From NCBI GenBank assembly GCA_949130485.1, contig OX422184.1:18228324-18292323 (forward strand): a DNA stretch of 64,000 nucleotides. Reading direction: 5' to 3'. A program made the position numbers and the translations under genes. Source of the DNA: Agelas oroides (taxonomy: Eukaryota; Porifera; Demospongiae; Agelasida; Agelasidae). Position 1 is the first letter of the stretch; each line of letters begins with the position of its first letter. The notes beneath the pieces were generated by a model, which ran no database searches, was not told where the DNA came from, and saw only the letters and a program-made list of their open reading frames with translations. Shown piece by piece: positions 27,901 through 35,186 of this stretch.

Positions 27901-30900
27901 GGAATAAGTCATACGGTATGTCCAATCTCTCTAATCTCCAGTTAATTGTGCAACTTTAGGGAAACAAGCACGGTACGATGCTACCACTTTATTACTACAA
28001 GCAACAAACATTTGGGTGAAGGACTAGGTACAACAGGCTGACTAACAACATCTCTATAACATGATTTTAGTATACGTATGTGTAAATGACTTACAGTACA
28101 GGATATGCCTACTGATGTACGTACCAGTACTGCACAACTTACTCCATTATCAAATCTATCACATCCTCCTTGTTTAGTTGTGCAGCAAGATGAAGTGGTG
28201 TGACACCGTCTTCATTCTTAGCATTCACATCTAAGGGATAATAAAAGGTTTCTCTCCACATATAGGCTGAAGGCAACAGTACCTGACATTAATTGAAGAT
28301 ATTTTGGACTTCATTTTCGCATGTAAAATCGAAGCAGCTGAGCATACGAGTCGTTGCCATAGTGTGAAGGAATATCTGACTATGTTGAAACAAACTCTTC
28401 CACTTATGTTTGCAGGTTAAAATGCATTTCTTAACAAATTTTACTACATAAAACATTACTATATACAACAAAACTCCCATACCAAATGCAATTGGTTTCT
28501 AATGGGATAGTGATTGAGTGCTGTAGTTCAATAGGTAGTCTCTTGTCAAGAAATGTCACAGAAGAAAAAAGCAAGGATTGTGTGTTTAAGTGAGAAGGAA
28601 GAAAAACCAACCAACTGTGGAGCAAATAATGGAAGCAGTCAAAAAGGCTTCACGGACAAAACTTTCTTGATTTTACAATTTAACTATTTAAGGCAGACAT
28701 GACCACTACGTGTCTGCTGTCTGTATCTGGTATAATTTTTGGAAGGTATGGGAAGCATACCTGGGCTGTGGGGCCTGCTTATCAGAGATCTCTGCAGTGC
28801 GATGTGTATACAGGTGAAAAAAGGCTGAGAGACTAGATGTTTTTAACAATGCTAAAATACGTGAAGTCCTATCTCCACAAGATTTTTTGTAGCAGTGGCA
28901 GAAAATGTTGGTACATAAGCTTCTGCCTGATAGAAATCATTAAGAGTAGTTTGTGCATAATTGGGACATGTCGGTTATGAAATACATATGTAGTTAGCAA
29001 GGCTGTAAAGTATTAGACACAACAGGGATTAAATTGTGACTACAAATGTTCTGTATTTAACTACCCATTAAGAAAGGTTTCTGTCAGGCTGTACCAAAAA
29101 ATGTACTGCTGTTACAGTAATTGTTAAGATGAAACATACCTGCTCCATGCTCAATCAACTTTTTGGAGAGTTCTTTATCCAGGTTCTTCTTTCCACAGTC
29201 ACTCTGGACTGCATAGTGCAGTGCTGTATTGCCATGGTCATCCCTGTCATTCAATAGGTCTGTGCATGGAGAGTAGGAATATTTACATATGTAAAGAACA
29301 AATTATTCTCAGACTGATATATTCTCGTACCACAGACTTCAAAAGTCTAAGCACAGTAGCAACTATGCCAGATCATCAGAGCAGCAAGACACGCTGTTGC
29401 TGTGATAGTTTTGATACCGAAAAATCCTTTGTGAAACTACGCGTAACTTTCCTTCACCTCCTCCAAAAGGAAGACACTAGTTCTTACTCTCATTCTGCAA
29501 CAGTTGGCAAATTTGGCTAGTGACAATATAATAACATGAATTGTCTGCTAGTTGAATCTTTTTCTCCAGGACAGGTGCTTGAACAGATGCAACATTCTGT
29601 TTGCTAAATCCCGGGTAGATGGTTGTTTGGAGTTGAATTTCAAGTAAGTTGATTATCAATCCTTATCCTATAGTTAAGTAAAATTAAGTAGTATAAGGTT
29701 TGCACATAACCTCGTTCCCAGGCCTCCCACCGTCCAGTTTTTGATCACTTGCAGTATGCAAAAAAGAAGGGGGAAGGCCTGGTCCATTTTATCACATGAA
29801 TGACGTTTTGTCTACCTAGGTAGACAGTGGGGGGGAGGGGTCTCCGATCGAAAGAACGCATTTCGTGCATGTGTACTTCGCTTCGAAACAGGAGCTATAC
29901 GTTTTTCACTTTGCAAACGTTCGAAACGCCAGCACTTGGGGCAGAAACTACAAGACAAGGCCTCAAGCTCATTCTTTCGATCGAGGACCCCTCCCCCCTC
30001 TGTCTACCTAGGTAGACAAAACGTCATTCATGTGATAAAATGAACCAGGCCTTCCCCCTCCGTTTTTGCATACAGCAAGCGATAAAAAACTGGACGGTGG
30101 GAAGGCCTTGGAACGAGGCTAGTTTGCACACACATTAGCTGGTAGATGTATTTCACAGTTTCTATTGTTGCAGTTTTGCTTCCCCTGGCAAGTAAAAATA
30201 TGATAACATTTTCATTGTAAGATCATACTTTACCTCTGTTGTGAGGTTTCTTATACCTTTACGTTTCCGTAGTATGAAGTCAATGACTTTGGTGGAGCCA
30301 CAGCGCACAGCATAATGGAGAATGGTGGCTCCTGGATTTTTCACATCTGTGCAGAAGGATTTCAATAGAGCATAATTCATACATAATCATGGCATTTGAT
30401 TGCAATGCTAGATTCTAAGTGCTTATAATACTGAAGTAAATAAGGCTAACAGTGTTTTATACTGTGCTAACCTGCACCCAATTCAATCAGCTTCTCCAAA
30501 ACCTCCACCCTGTCAGCTCTGACGGCACAGTAAATCGGGGTCAGCCCCACTTCACCTTTCTCACCCAGACACTTGTTTCTTTCCTTCATGGGACAGTTAG
30601 CTAGATACTTAACCCATTCTGACACACGATCCTCACTGTTGTCCCAGATAACCTGTGTGTGAGGCGATCACTTCAATTTCTCAATATGTAAACATAAAAT
30701 ATCATTTTACACTGTGTAAACACTATGTTTACACTAGGTGATGTCACATTAGTTTGGTAGACAGCATGAAGAAATAGTGCCTGGTACACACTGATGCGTA
30801 ACAGGAAAGTCCTTGTGTAAACAGTGTTTACCCAGTGTGCCAGGTGCGAAGCTGGTGTCTTTACACAAAGACTAGCATACAGCTGGTTTAGTAAGCTTTG

Positions 30901-33053
30901 CAACAGGCAAATAAAAAAACTGAGTAACCCCTAGTGGGAAAAGGCGGGAAATAAATAGACGCAGCATGATAAATAGAAATTGGTCCCAGATTGATCCTCA
31001 AGTGAAAACCAATGTGGAAGCAGTTTTAGTGCACTTAATTGGCTCGGGAATGCAATTAAGTGGCTAACAGTCATATGATACTCTGAGCCTGTCCTACCCC
31101 CTGGTCTTTTAGGTGGGTCTTCGAGCCACTTAAGATGAAAGATTGTGCAATCAATTTTGGCATTGCGCTTTTCGCTCTACTGTTGCAAAGGTCACTAAAA
31201 CCACTGTACATGAATCTTGCATGTTATAACTGGCAAGTCCTACTTCGCCTACTCCCACTTCGCCTACTCCCATTTCGCCTACTCCCATTTCGCCTACTAC
31301 AAATCAAATTGTGTTATTTCGCCTACTCAACTAAAAACAATATTTTTGTTGATTTTTGGGTGTTTTTTGTTGTTTCACTGATATTTGATGTTTGTGATAG
31401 GTACTGATGTTTGACAAGGGTATATAAAAGTAGCAAGAGCGCATAAGAACGGGCGGCTAGAGTAAGAGCGTGTAACTCCACAAATTTGAAACCGGTCGGA
31501 ATTATTGAACAGTACTAAAAATAGTAACACGTACTGCGCAGCTGCGCATAGACATAAGTCGTTGTTGCTAAGCACGTGCTGGGTGTACTACGTACGGTTC
31601 AATAATTTTGACCGGACTGTGGGCTTCTGTTCGAGTTACATGCTCTTACTCTAGCCGCCCACTCTTATGCGCTCTTGAAGTAGTACAGTGGCATGCAATC
31701 ATAATCTACTGATTCACAATGGAGTTTGTAACCACAACAAGAAGAGGATGCTCACAAGTATGTTCTCAATCGGCGAGGTCGCGATGACCACGTGTTTTGA
31801 AGATGTGCAAAGAGCCAAAGTTGTAGTGGAGGATTTGACAACAATGAATGATGAGATAGTATCCAGCAGAACAAGTAAACATAACCATCCACCTGATGAA
31901 GCTGAAATGACAGCCTCCAAAGCTGTAGAAGCAATGAAGCAAAAGATCAAGGAGAGTATTGACCCATTACCAACAATATACCAGCAGCAGTTGCAAGAAG
32001 TGTCGGCTAGCTTTACTTAAAAATTGTTTTTAGCTGAGTAGGTGAAATGGCACAATTAGATTTTTAGTAGGCGAAATGGGAGTAGGTGAAATGAGAGTAG
32101 GTGAAGTGGCACCAAACCGTTACAGCTATGACTATAGCACATTTTCTGTCTTCCGTGCTACTATATTCTAAATAACAATGCAATAGCACTGGAGTGCTGC
32201 GAACTAATACTCTTCCACTGAAGAAATAGGAGCCGAGAATCAAACTAACTGACAGATACTCTATCTTATAATACTGATGTATGCATCTGTGTGTGCAGGT
32301 CTCCCTGGAAGACCAGCTATACTCCGAGTGCTGAAGAGCTACTTCCTGGCTGACACTATCCTTCGCCATTCTCTAGTACTCTTCAGCTTTCACTAAATTT
32401 ACCCTACATCATTCACTACTACACTTCAGCATTCACTACTACCCTTCAGCACTCACTACTACACTTCAGCATTCACTACTACACTTCAGCATTCACTACT
32501 ACCCTTCATCATTCACTACTACCCTTGATCATTCACAACTACCCTTGATCATTCACTACTACCCTTCAGCATTCACTACTACCCTTCATCATTCATCTGT
32601 GTGTGTCAGTACAGGAGTCCCTGGAAGACTAGCTGTACTCTTTCAGTGGTTCCTCAGTTGGCTTCTGTATAAATGAAGAGAAGGTTATCTGTTCTTCACT
32701 TTCGCCCTGATGACGACTGGATCATTCAGTCGAAACGTCGGCAAGTTATTTTCCGAGTTCAAGTTGGTAACAGATAACCTTCTCTTCATTTAGCTGTACC
32801 CTTGCTGAACAGCTACTTCCAGGCTGACAAGATATCCAGGAAACGTTACTCATATTCAGAGCCAATTTAGAAACACTACCTTATGTAGGCTGTCTTTCGG
32901 ACGTTCAAACGATTGCCCGCTCTGGTCCTCAGGTTCACTTGGAAGTGACACCACCGTGGGATGTCTCAGAAAAGCCACCTCAGGCAAAGCCATCTCCGCC
33001 CGACATGCCCCCGCATCAGCTTTTACCGATGACGTAACTGACAATAACCTCAT
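6940..33053 (-). CDS. TRPA1-like ankyrin-repeat cation channel, about 22 exons
   Basis: Predicted non-selective cation channel of the plasma membrane (TRPA family). Exons on the minus strand: 33053-32880 (tentative first exon), 30652-30472, 30346-30234, 29259-29140, 28230-28143, 26492-26300, 16472-16147, 15460-15311, 14690-14579, 14358-14237, 13651-13533, 13409-13286, 12425-12281, 11873-11699, 9958-9890, 9081-8663, 8439-8239, 8158-8090, 7825-7619, 7451-7365, 7304-7242, 7032-6940 (TAA). All junctions agree in phase except 30234/29259, where one base is missing, so a small exon is unseen or a boundary is wrong. Total is about 1,115 residues, usual for TRPA1. The N-terminal half has ankyrin repeats (TPLHLAA, NTALHYAV, TPLHVAAENG); then a pre-S1 linker with HPLMMM, S1 (MWVYLFNILTYLPF), S2-S5 in the 419-nt exon, a pore segment with GEYDF, S6 running into NML-TGLAVGD, and a short C-terminal coiled coil. 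A beta-helix receptor gene lies in the 9.8-kb intron on the other strand. Start exon is uncertain. Confidence 0.88.
9238..9345. repeat. Degenerate copy of the CCTCGAATAG repeat
   Basis: Contains CCTCAAATAGTAGCCACACAATTGGAAGCTCTGAGC-type sequence resembling 60985-61070. A diverged fragment of that element. Confidence 0.5.
9678..9740 (+). ncRNA. Degenerate hammerhead ribozyme copy
   Basis: Same fold as 57246-57308: stem I GTCACCC...GGGTGAC plus GCGCAG/CTGCGC, core CTGATGA (9693-9699), stem II GGCC/GGCC. The core GAAA is changed to CAAA (9715), which should abolish cleavage. Homology with the other copy continues about 60 bases downstream, showing a shared repeat. It lies in a TRPA1-like intron. 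Confidence 0.55.
10466..10564 (-). CDS. Possible first coding exon, 33 codons, gene unknown
   Basis: Minus-strand ATG at 10564 opens a 33-codon frame (begins MAFVDQGEFEAMKTLRG) ending at a strong donor, GTGAGTAC, phase 0. It lies in a GC-richer patch inside a TRPA1-like intron, and its phase does not fit the neighbouring channel exons. It could be the start of a nested or alternative transcript. No following exon found. Confidence 0.3.
10641..10690. repeat. Short hairpin repeat (CTCGTTCCCAGAC ends)
   Basis: TCTCGTTCCCAGACCA and its near reverse complement TGGTCTGGAAGCGAGA lie around an 18-base centre. The ends resemble the larger CTCGTTCCCAGGC element family in this window. Confidence 0.6.
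11141..11367. mobile_element. Palindromic foldback element
   Basis: 73-nt arms at about 11152-11224 and 11284-11356 are perfect reverse complements; outer extensions match apart from one A. The centre repeats TCCCTACATC motifs. No coding capacity; both strands give the same spurious peptide. Lies in a TRPA1-like intron. Confidence 0.75.
12530..12981. mobile_element. pogo/Tigger-like MITE
   Basis: Ends CAGTGGAACCTCTC and GAGATTCCACTG, flanked by TA; internal CGGACA and GCGGACA motifs are shared with 53233-54113. Located in the intron between channel exons 13286 and 12425. Confidence 0.6.
13440..16489. repeat. Segmental duplication, copy 2 (inside the intact TRPA1-like gene)
   Basis: Counterpart of 141-3775. 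It carries five exons of the intact gene and about 140 bp near 15060-15200 that copy 1 lacks. Confidence 0.85.
16490..21287. other. Non-coding left part of the 9.8-kb TRPA1-like intron
   Basis: Upstream of the nested receptor gene. Holds a 12-base G run near 16988, a palindromic element (19938-20205) and scattered TTAGGG-like motifs near 19125 and 19670-19710. I see no convincing exon on either strand. Confidence 0.5.
19938..20205. mobile_element. Inverted-repeat element, family unknown
   Basis: Ends AGTCTATCAAGCTAGACC and its reverse complement; the left arm contains a smaller hairpin (CTCTCACCC..AGAAAAGTGAGAG) repeated near the right arm together with CAGATGTTATTAG / CTAATAACATCTG-like sequence. 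No open frame. Confidence 0.65.
21288..24980 (+). CDS. Beta-helix ectodomain multipass membrane protein
   Basis: 1,230 residues in one frame, starting at the ATG that gives a signal peptide (MKALQVAAVLVTLLMLGYA); an AG at 21277 upstream could be a splice acceptor for a 5' leader. Residues about 30-600 contain many short beta-helix-like turns with N-glycosylation sites (NVTLIGYN, FRDNIGRG, GGGIYVED), as in right-handed parallel beta-helix proteins. Next comes a Cys-rich stretch with an EGF-like GLLCGRC near residue 800. From about residue 823 to 1180 there are roughly 8-10 hydrophobic segments, then a basic, Ser/Thr-rich cytoplasmic tail. This combination is a recurrent surface-protein architecture in sponges. 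Ligand and signalling route unknown. The gene is nested in, and opposite to, the TRPA1-like gene. Confidence 0.88.
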   Translation: MKALQVAAVLVTLLMLGYAIQTEYFVTPNEGTPCPALPCHTLSHYLENTSQYFKSNTRISFLQGAHTIDKSGVFCIENVFNVTLIGYNVSSLHAVKIICMKPTSIEFWNIENLVMKQLSILYCGYPVLPIRNEKGLLSAAMFLLDITSLKLSHISVENSTGYGMVGMNILGNSSISHSRFMFNNYYTLNSTNCSYGLGTCMGGNMFLQYGFVSTVAGSSNMISIDSCVFSDGVDVSKSLQRLSSGLSIMYYVNDAAHDQYKVDVSIHSVVSTKNIAKRGANFLFYLCGNIESIKIVNITSSMANHLLSPNKPTYSAGFEVYYDVTEPSAQLTTTNRTLLHITGSNFRDNIGRGMSIRLYRGYNNVKNQVIISKCLFQRNRSPIGSGASIGQTLPSTSLTGLQVFVQDTNFTDNTMSEQIFNTNGFNVVAVYRLRNFRIINCTFARNKQTALQAFESILYFGGHVIFSENSGTLGGAMILQGGSIFYLIPHTHLEITNNHAKRGGGIYVEDQVAGTEIPCFFQQLNLQNRFSYIDAVITLENNTADEAGSAVYGGGIDECFLYTSNNLLIYYDRTVFTTIFKIHNNCSCLSASQVSSNPVAVNLCNYKILDNLSGSKVHKVDAYPGQRFRIPVVLYGQRNGSVPGIVRGEFVNKSRSAHFAPLQETQKTEYSCTNLAYTIFSTRQYELVQLRVDGVRYYEEESRVTVNVTLLPCPPGFELSNLTAQCECASLLNYKHILCNISGVTPLVQRTKSIWISTHPNGIDTLLHDNCPLDYCKPIPIWLQLNHSDEQCAYGRSGLLCGRCKSNLSVAMGTSKCLECTNTYLALLLPFSLAGLMLVLFLIVCNLTVSKGTINGLIFYGNIVRVNYAFFFLTPKTSALKVFQQMLAVFIAWLNLDLGIETCFFYDMDAYIQTWLQFAFPFYIWMIVGVIIYLSRRSTTIVNLVGSSAVSVLATLFLLSYAKLQRTVITVFSFTYLQNYYGDGRSLAVWLYDGNVPFLQGKHIALFLMALAVTVVFILPFTLLLLFAPCIQASNHFLFKQVKMKLLPLLDAYQAPYKDKFRFWTGLMLVVRSVLLVGFGLNILGDSDINHLLTVTVLSILLGYTGITGIAYKNTTLNILETSFLINLLLLSGWTIYNRHTSNEDSSDGQSALVCTSTGVAFTTFICILFYHTCVLTKLGTHFNRHKVKREDRRETGATKGSVQSSVDARPLPTMTVVELRESLLRSQIS
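24981..26299. other. 3' flank of receptor gene, rest of the large intron
   Basis: AT-rich, no convincing exon; contains the candidate poly(A) signal. Ends at the ankyrin exon at 26300. Confidence 0.5.
25296..25301 (+). terminator. Candidate poly(A) signal of the beta-helix receptor
   Basis: AATAAA about 315 bases after the stop codon, with no gene in between. Confidence 0.4.
26838..27422. mobile_element. hAT-like MITE, 585 bp
   Basis: Long inverted repeats: left CTAGCCTCGTTCCCAGGC continuing through a GGAGGAGAAAGAGCGCC motif, right its reverse complement ending GGGAACGAGGCTA. The flanks are GTTATGCT and GTTATGCC, an 8-bp duplication with one mismatch. No transposase frame. Confidence 0.75.
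27454..27723. mobile_element. Palindromic repeat element, dispersed family
   Basis: Near-perfect foldback of about 270 bp with CACTAAGGGCGGGGCTCATA and its reverse complement around the centre. Diverged relatives with the CCACTAAGGGTGGGGCTCA core occur near 1018-1040, 13020-13045, 13860-13880 and 60370-60430. Confidence 0.75.
29300..29650. repeat. Dispersed repeat shared with 45610-46015
   Basis: Blocks such as CAAAAGTCTAAGCACAGTAG, ATCATCAGAGCA and CTAAATCCCGGGTAGA recur in the same order and strand at 45610-46015. The minus-strand open frames of the two copies share short peptides but match no family I know. Confidence 0.65.
29706..30121. mobile_element. hAT-like MITE, 416 bp, perfect 8-bp target duplication
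   Basis: Inverted repeats of about 170 bp (CCTCGTTCCCAGGCCTCCCA at the left, reverse complement at the right; internal CTACCTAGGTAGAC in both arms). Flanked on both sides by GTTTGCAC. The 8-bp duplication and lack of coding capacity fit a non-autonomous hAT element. Lies in the intron with the unresolved phase. Confidence 0.85.
31432..31679. mobile_element. MITE nested in the FLYWCH element
   Basis: Ends CAAGAGCGCATAAGAACGGG and its reverse complement with a few mismatches; arms extend about 80 bases. Flanks share AAGTAG on both sides, a possible 6-bp target duplication. Confidence 0.7.
31688..32020 (+). pseudogene. FLYWCH zinc-finger fragment
   Basis: A 110-codon frame ending with HNHPPDEAEM, then a helical tail (ASKAVEAMKQKIKES), as found after FLYWCH zinc fingers in transposon-derived proteins. 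The N-terminal Phe-Leu-Tyr-Trp-Cys-His part is not recognisable; the nested MITE just upstream may have split it. No transposase core remains. Confidence 0.55.
32410..32596. repeat. 20-bp minisatellite, about 9 copies
   Basis: Unit CATTCACTACTACCCTTCAG with small variations (ACACTTCAG, CCCTTCATC). Confidence 0.85.
32671..32790. repeat. Inverted repeat enclosing a hammerhead-like core
   Basis: Arms AATGAAGAGAAGGTTATCTG and its reverse complement flank CTGATGA (32707-32713), a CGACTG/CAGTCG hairpin, and GAAACGTC. The arrangement resembles a hammerhead, but an extra C between CTGATGA and the stem departs from the consensus. Similar core sequences occur in Penelope-like retroelements. Confidence 0.5.
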
Positions 33054-33433
33054 TCAAATTGTCCCAGGACGGGTACCACGAGACCTGGAAAGCAGAACCT
33101 CGCGTTTCCAGGCCTTCCCACCGTCCAGTTTATGATCGCTTACACATGTTCCAAAGGTTAGGATTATACAGATTTCTATGTATTTTGCAGAAATTAGATG
33201 TCTGCGTCTATTAAAGGCCTATACAATTATGCACTGGGAGGTACGTAAATTCAGCTACACGAGCTAGAGGCTGGTCTTGCAAGCCACAACGTTTGTGAAG
33301 GGTGTGGCTTGCGAGACAATTAGTGCTGAGGTAGTGGATAGTGAGTGTATCGGGCTCAGCCAGTCCACCCCAGGCCAACAACCACCTCCGCAGGGGATCC
33401 CCATTTGCGCTATAGGCACTTTACCCGACAGCT

Positions 33434-33510
33434 GAAGTCACTCAGTGGCTCAGTGGTAAGAGCATTTGACTAGTATTCACAAGATCCCAGGTTCAACTCC
33501 CAGCTGGATC
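33434..33510 (+). repeat. tRNA-derived SINE head
   Basis: A-box-like TGGCTCAGTGG (33446) and B-box-like GGTTCAACTCC (33490) are spaced as in a tRNA; the anticodon-loop position reads AGT (Thr-like). The acceptor stem is not conserved, so this is a SINE or tRNA fossil rather than a working tRNA. Confidence 0.6.
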
Positions 33511-33548
33511 TCTGTGGATTTTCTTTCCCTCTAAAGCTTACATTATCA

Positions 33549-33808
33549 AGGGGTAGTCACCTGTTGAAGCGTTTGTGACCGCAATCAAAATGTTTGATCG
33601 GCAAAAAGTGAGGCTCTTGATCGCTTGTTTTTCAAGGGTCAAAGGTCAAATTGCAACCGTGCGTTCTTGATCCATTGATTTTAGCAGCTCGGAGGCCACC
33701 TTAATCCCTTGATCGGTCCTTAATCCCTTGATCGGTCCTCTAAAAGGGCTTTGATCGCTTGATTCAATTTGATCCCGGTTGCAAACGCTTCTACATGGGA
33801 CTACCCCT
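33549..33808. mobile_element. MITE beside the SINE head
   Basis: Ends AGGGGTAGTCACCTGTTGAA and, reverse-complemented, AGGGGTAGTCCCATGTAGAA; internal repeated TTGATCG motifs. No frame. Confidence 0.6.
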
Positions 33809-34429
33809 GATTATGCAACTCCTTGCCAACCATGCAGCTGGGCTGGGAGACTGTATGAGCAGAGTGATGGCTTAAACCAACCAACGCAGCTAGTGAGTGA
33901 CTGTCAATCATTGAGTGACTCTAGATCGTCTGATGCTGGGTGCAAAGAATGCATGTGCATGTGTGTGTATAATCAAGCTTAGCTGCTTTTCTTCAGGAGT
34001 CACTTGGAAGCAGTCACTTGGAAGCAGTCACTCAATGATTGATAGTGACTCACTGTTCACGCGAGCTTGGCATTACTGGTGGAGACCTATACTGCATGCA
34101 TGCATAGCTACTCCTGATTTAAGGCCGACGGCATTGCAAATGGCCTAGAAGTAGCCTCAGGACCAACCTGAGTGACTCTAAAATGCAAAAATTCACAATA
34201 GGGAAATTACCATTTTAATTGATCACTACATAACGTAATTACTCTTATCATTATAACCTCATTCTCAAGCCTCCACATTTTGTTTGTCTTTGGTTTATGT
34301 TCGCAATAATGTTGTTCTTCTGCTTCTGCATGTTTATACGTGTGAACACACAGTAAGACGCGAAATACACGAAGAAAGCCTAGATGAGAATGAGGCTAGA
34401 AAATATGTATTACAGAAATATATCATCAT

Positions 34430-34600
34430 GTACATGAACGTTTGTCTTCAAATGCTTTGCATGCCAGATTTGCGGATGGCATCGTCCTCAGTCCAGCCTG
34501 TAATGTGTTTTGTGCATTCTGGAAGATCCTCCCGGTAACCACCAAGAGCATAAATTTCTCCTTAGACAGAGAGGTGAGGCTTAAAGAGGTGTGTATGCAT
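34430..34600 (+). pseudogene. Decayed copy of the kinase-like exon
   Basis: Matches 56700-56815: both read TGTGTTT..TGCATTCTGGAAGA, then GACAGAGAGGTGAG at the exon end. Upstream intron sequence (34258-34400) also resembles 56410-56530. The glycine-loop part is garbled. No further kinase exons follow, so it is a fragment. Confidence 0.6.
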
Positions 34601-34716
34601 GTACTAGCAGTATTGGGAGGAATTAGCCTAGTGCTAGCTGATACAAGTCTGCCAATGCTGCACCTTTCTGCATGGCAAGGTTCACTAAAGTACTTCAAAC
34701 AACTAGTTGTTTGGTG

Positions 34717-34786
34717 TGAGTATACAGATTTACAAACTACTATAGTAGAAGCTTCTACTATAGTAGTTTGTAAATCTGTATACTCA
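34717..34786. repeat. Perfect 70-bp palindrome
   Basis: 35-nt arms, reverse complements without mismatch or spacer, centred on AAGCTT; begins TGAGTATACAG and ends CTGTATACTCA. Confidence 0.9.
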
Positions 34787-35186
34787 TTGCAGATCCTAAT
34801 CAGATTTGCTAACTCTACATTCATATGTAGGATGTCTATAGATACTAGTCCACTATTCACAGTTATAGTGATTTTTCATTGGTACGAGGTAACAAATGCA
34901 TAACTGTAATGCATGCAATCATATATATAGTGTAGTTCATGCACTACTGCATGAAGTTTTAGTGTCTTGGCAGCAAGCGATTTCTAAGCAAAGTTCCTTA
35001 CAGAATTCGAAGTCCAGAGTGTGTAGAAATGAATGTATAACTAGGATATAGCTAACTATTGCTACAATGAAGATTTAGTACTAAAGGCCTTTGCAGCAAG
35101 TGTTCGAGTATAAAGTCCTTTACACATTTTCCAATATGCAGTGGCCTTCTTCACTAGGATCTTTACATCCTCGGACTTTGCCATTC

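Larger units (their letters stand above)
31232..32112. mobile_element. Inverted-repeat transposon with FLYWCH-type remnant
   Basis: Arms of about 90-115 bp: the left has tandem TCGCCTACTCCCATT units followed by a CTCAACTAAAAACAAT motif, and the right mirrors it with AGTAGGTGAAATG units. Encloses a FLYWCH-like open frame and a second, nested inverted-repeat element. FLYWCH domains are common in MULE-type elements, so a MULE derivative is inferred. Confidence 0.65.
33054..34429. other. Intergenic, repeats only
   Basis: Starts at the tentative first TRPA1-like exon. Holds a one-sided GTTTCCAGGCCTTCCCACCG fragment (33105), the SINE head and a MITE. No gene supported. Confidence 0.45.

Noticed and set aside
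32410..32690. CRISPR-like array
   Set aside because: A contiguous 20-bp minisatellite without spacers, in eukaryotic sequence.
33434..33510. Functional tRNA-Thr
   Set aside because: A and B boxes are present but the acceptor stem does not pair; better read as a SINE head.
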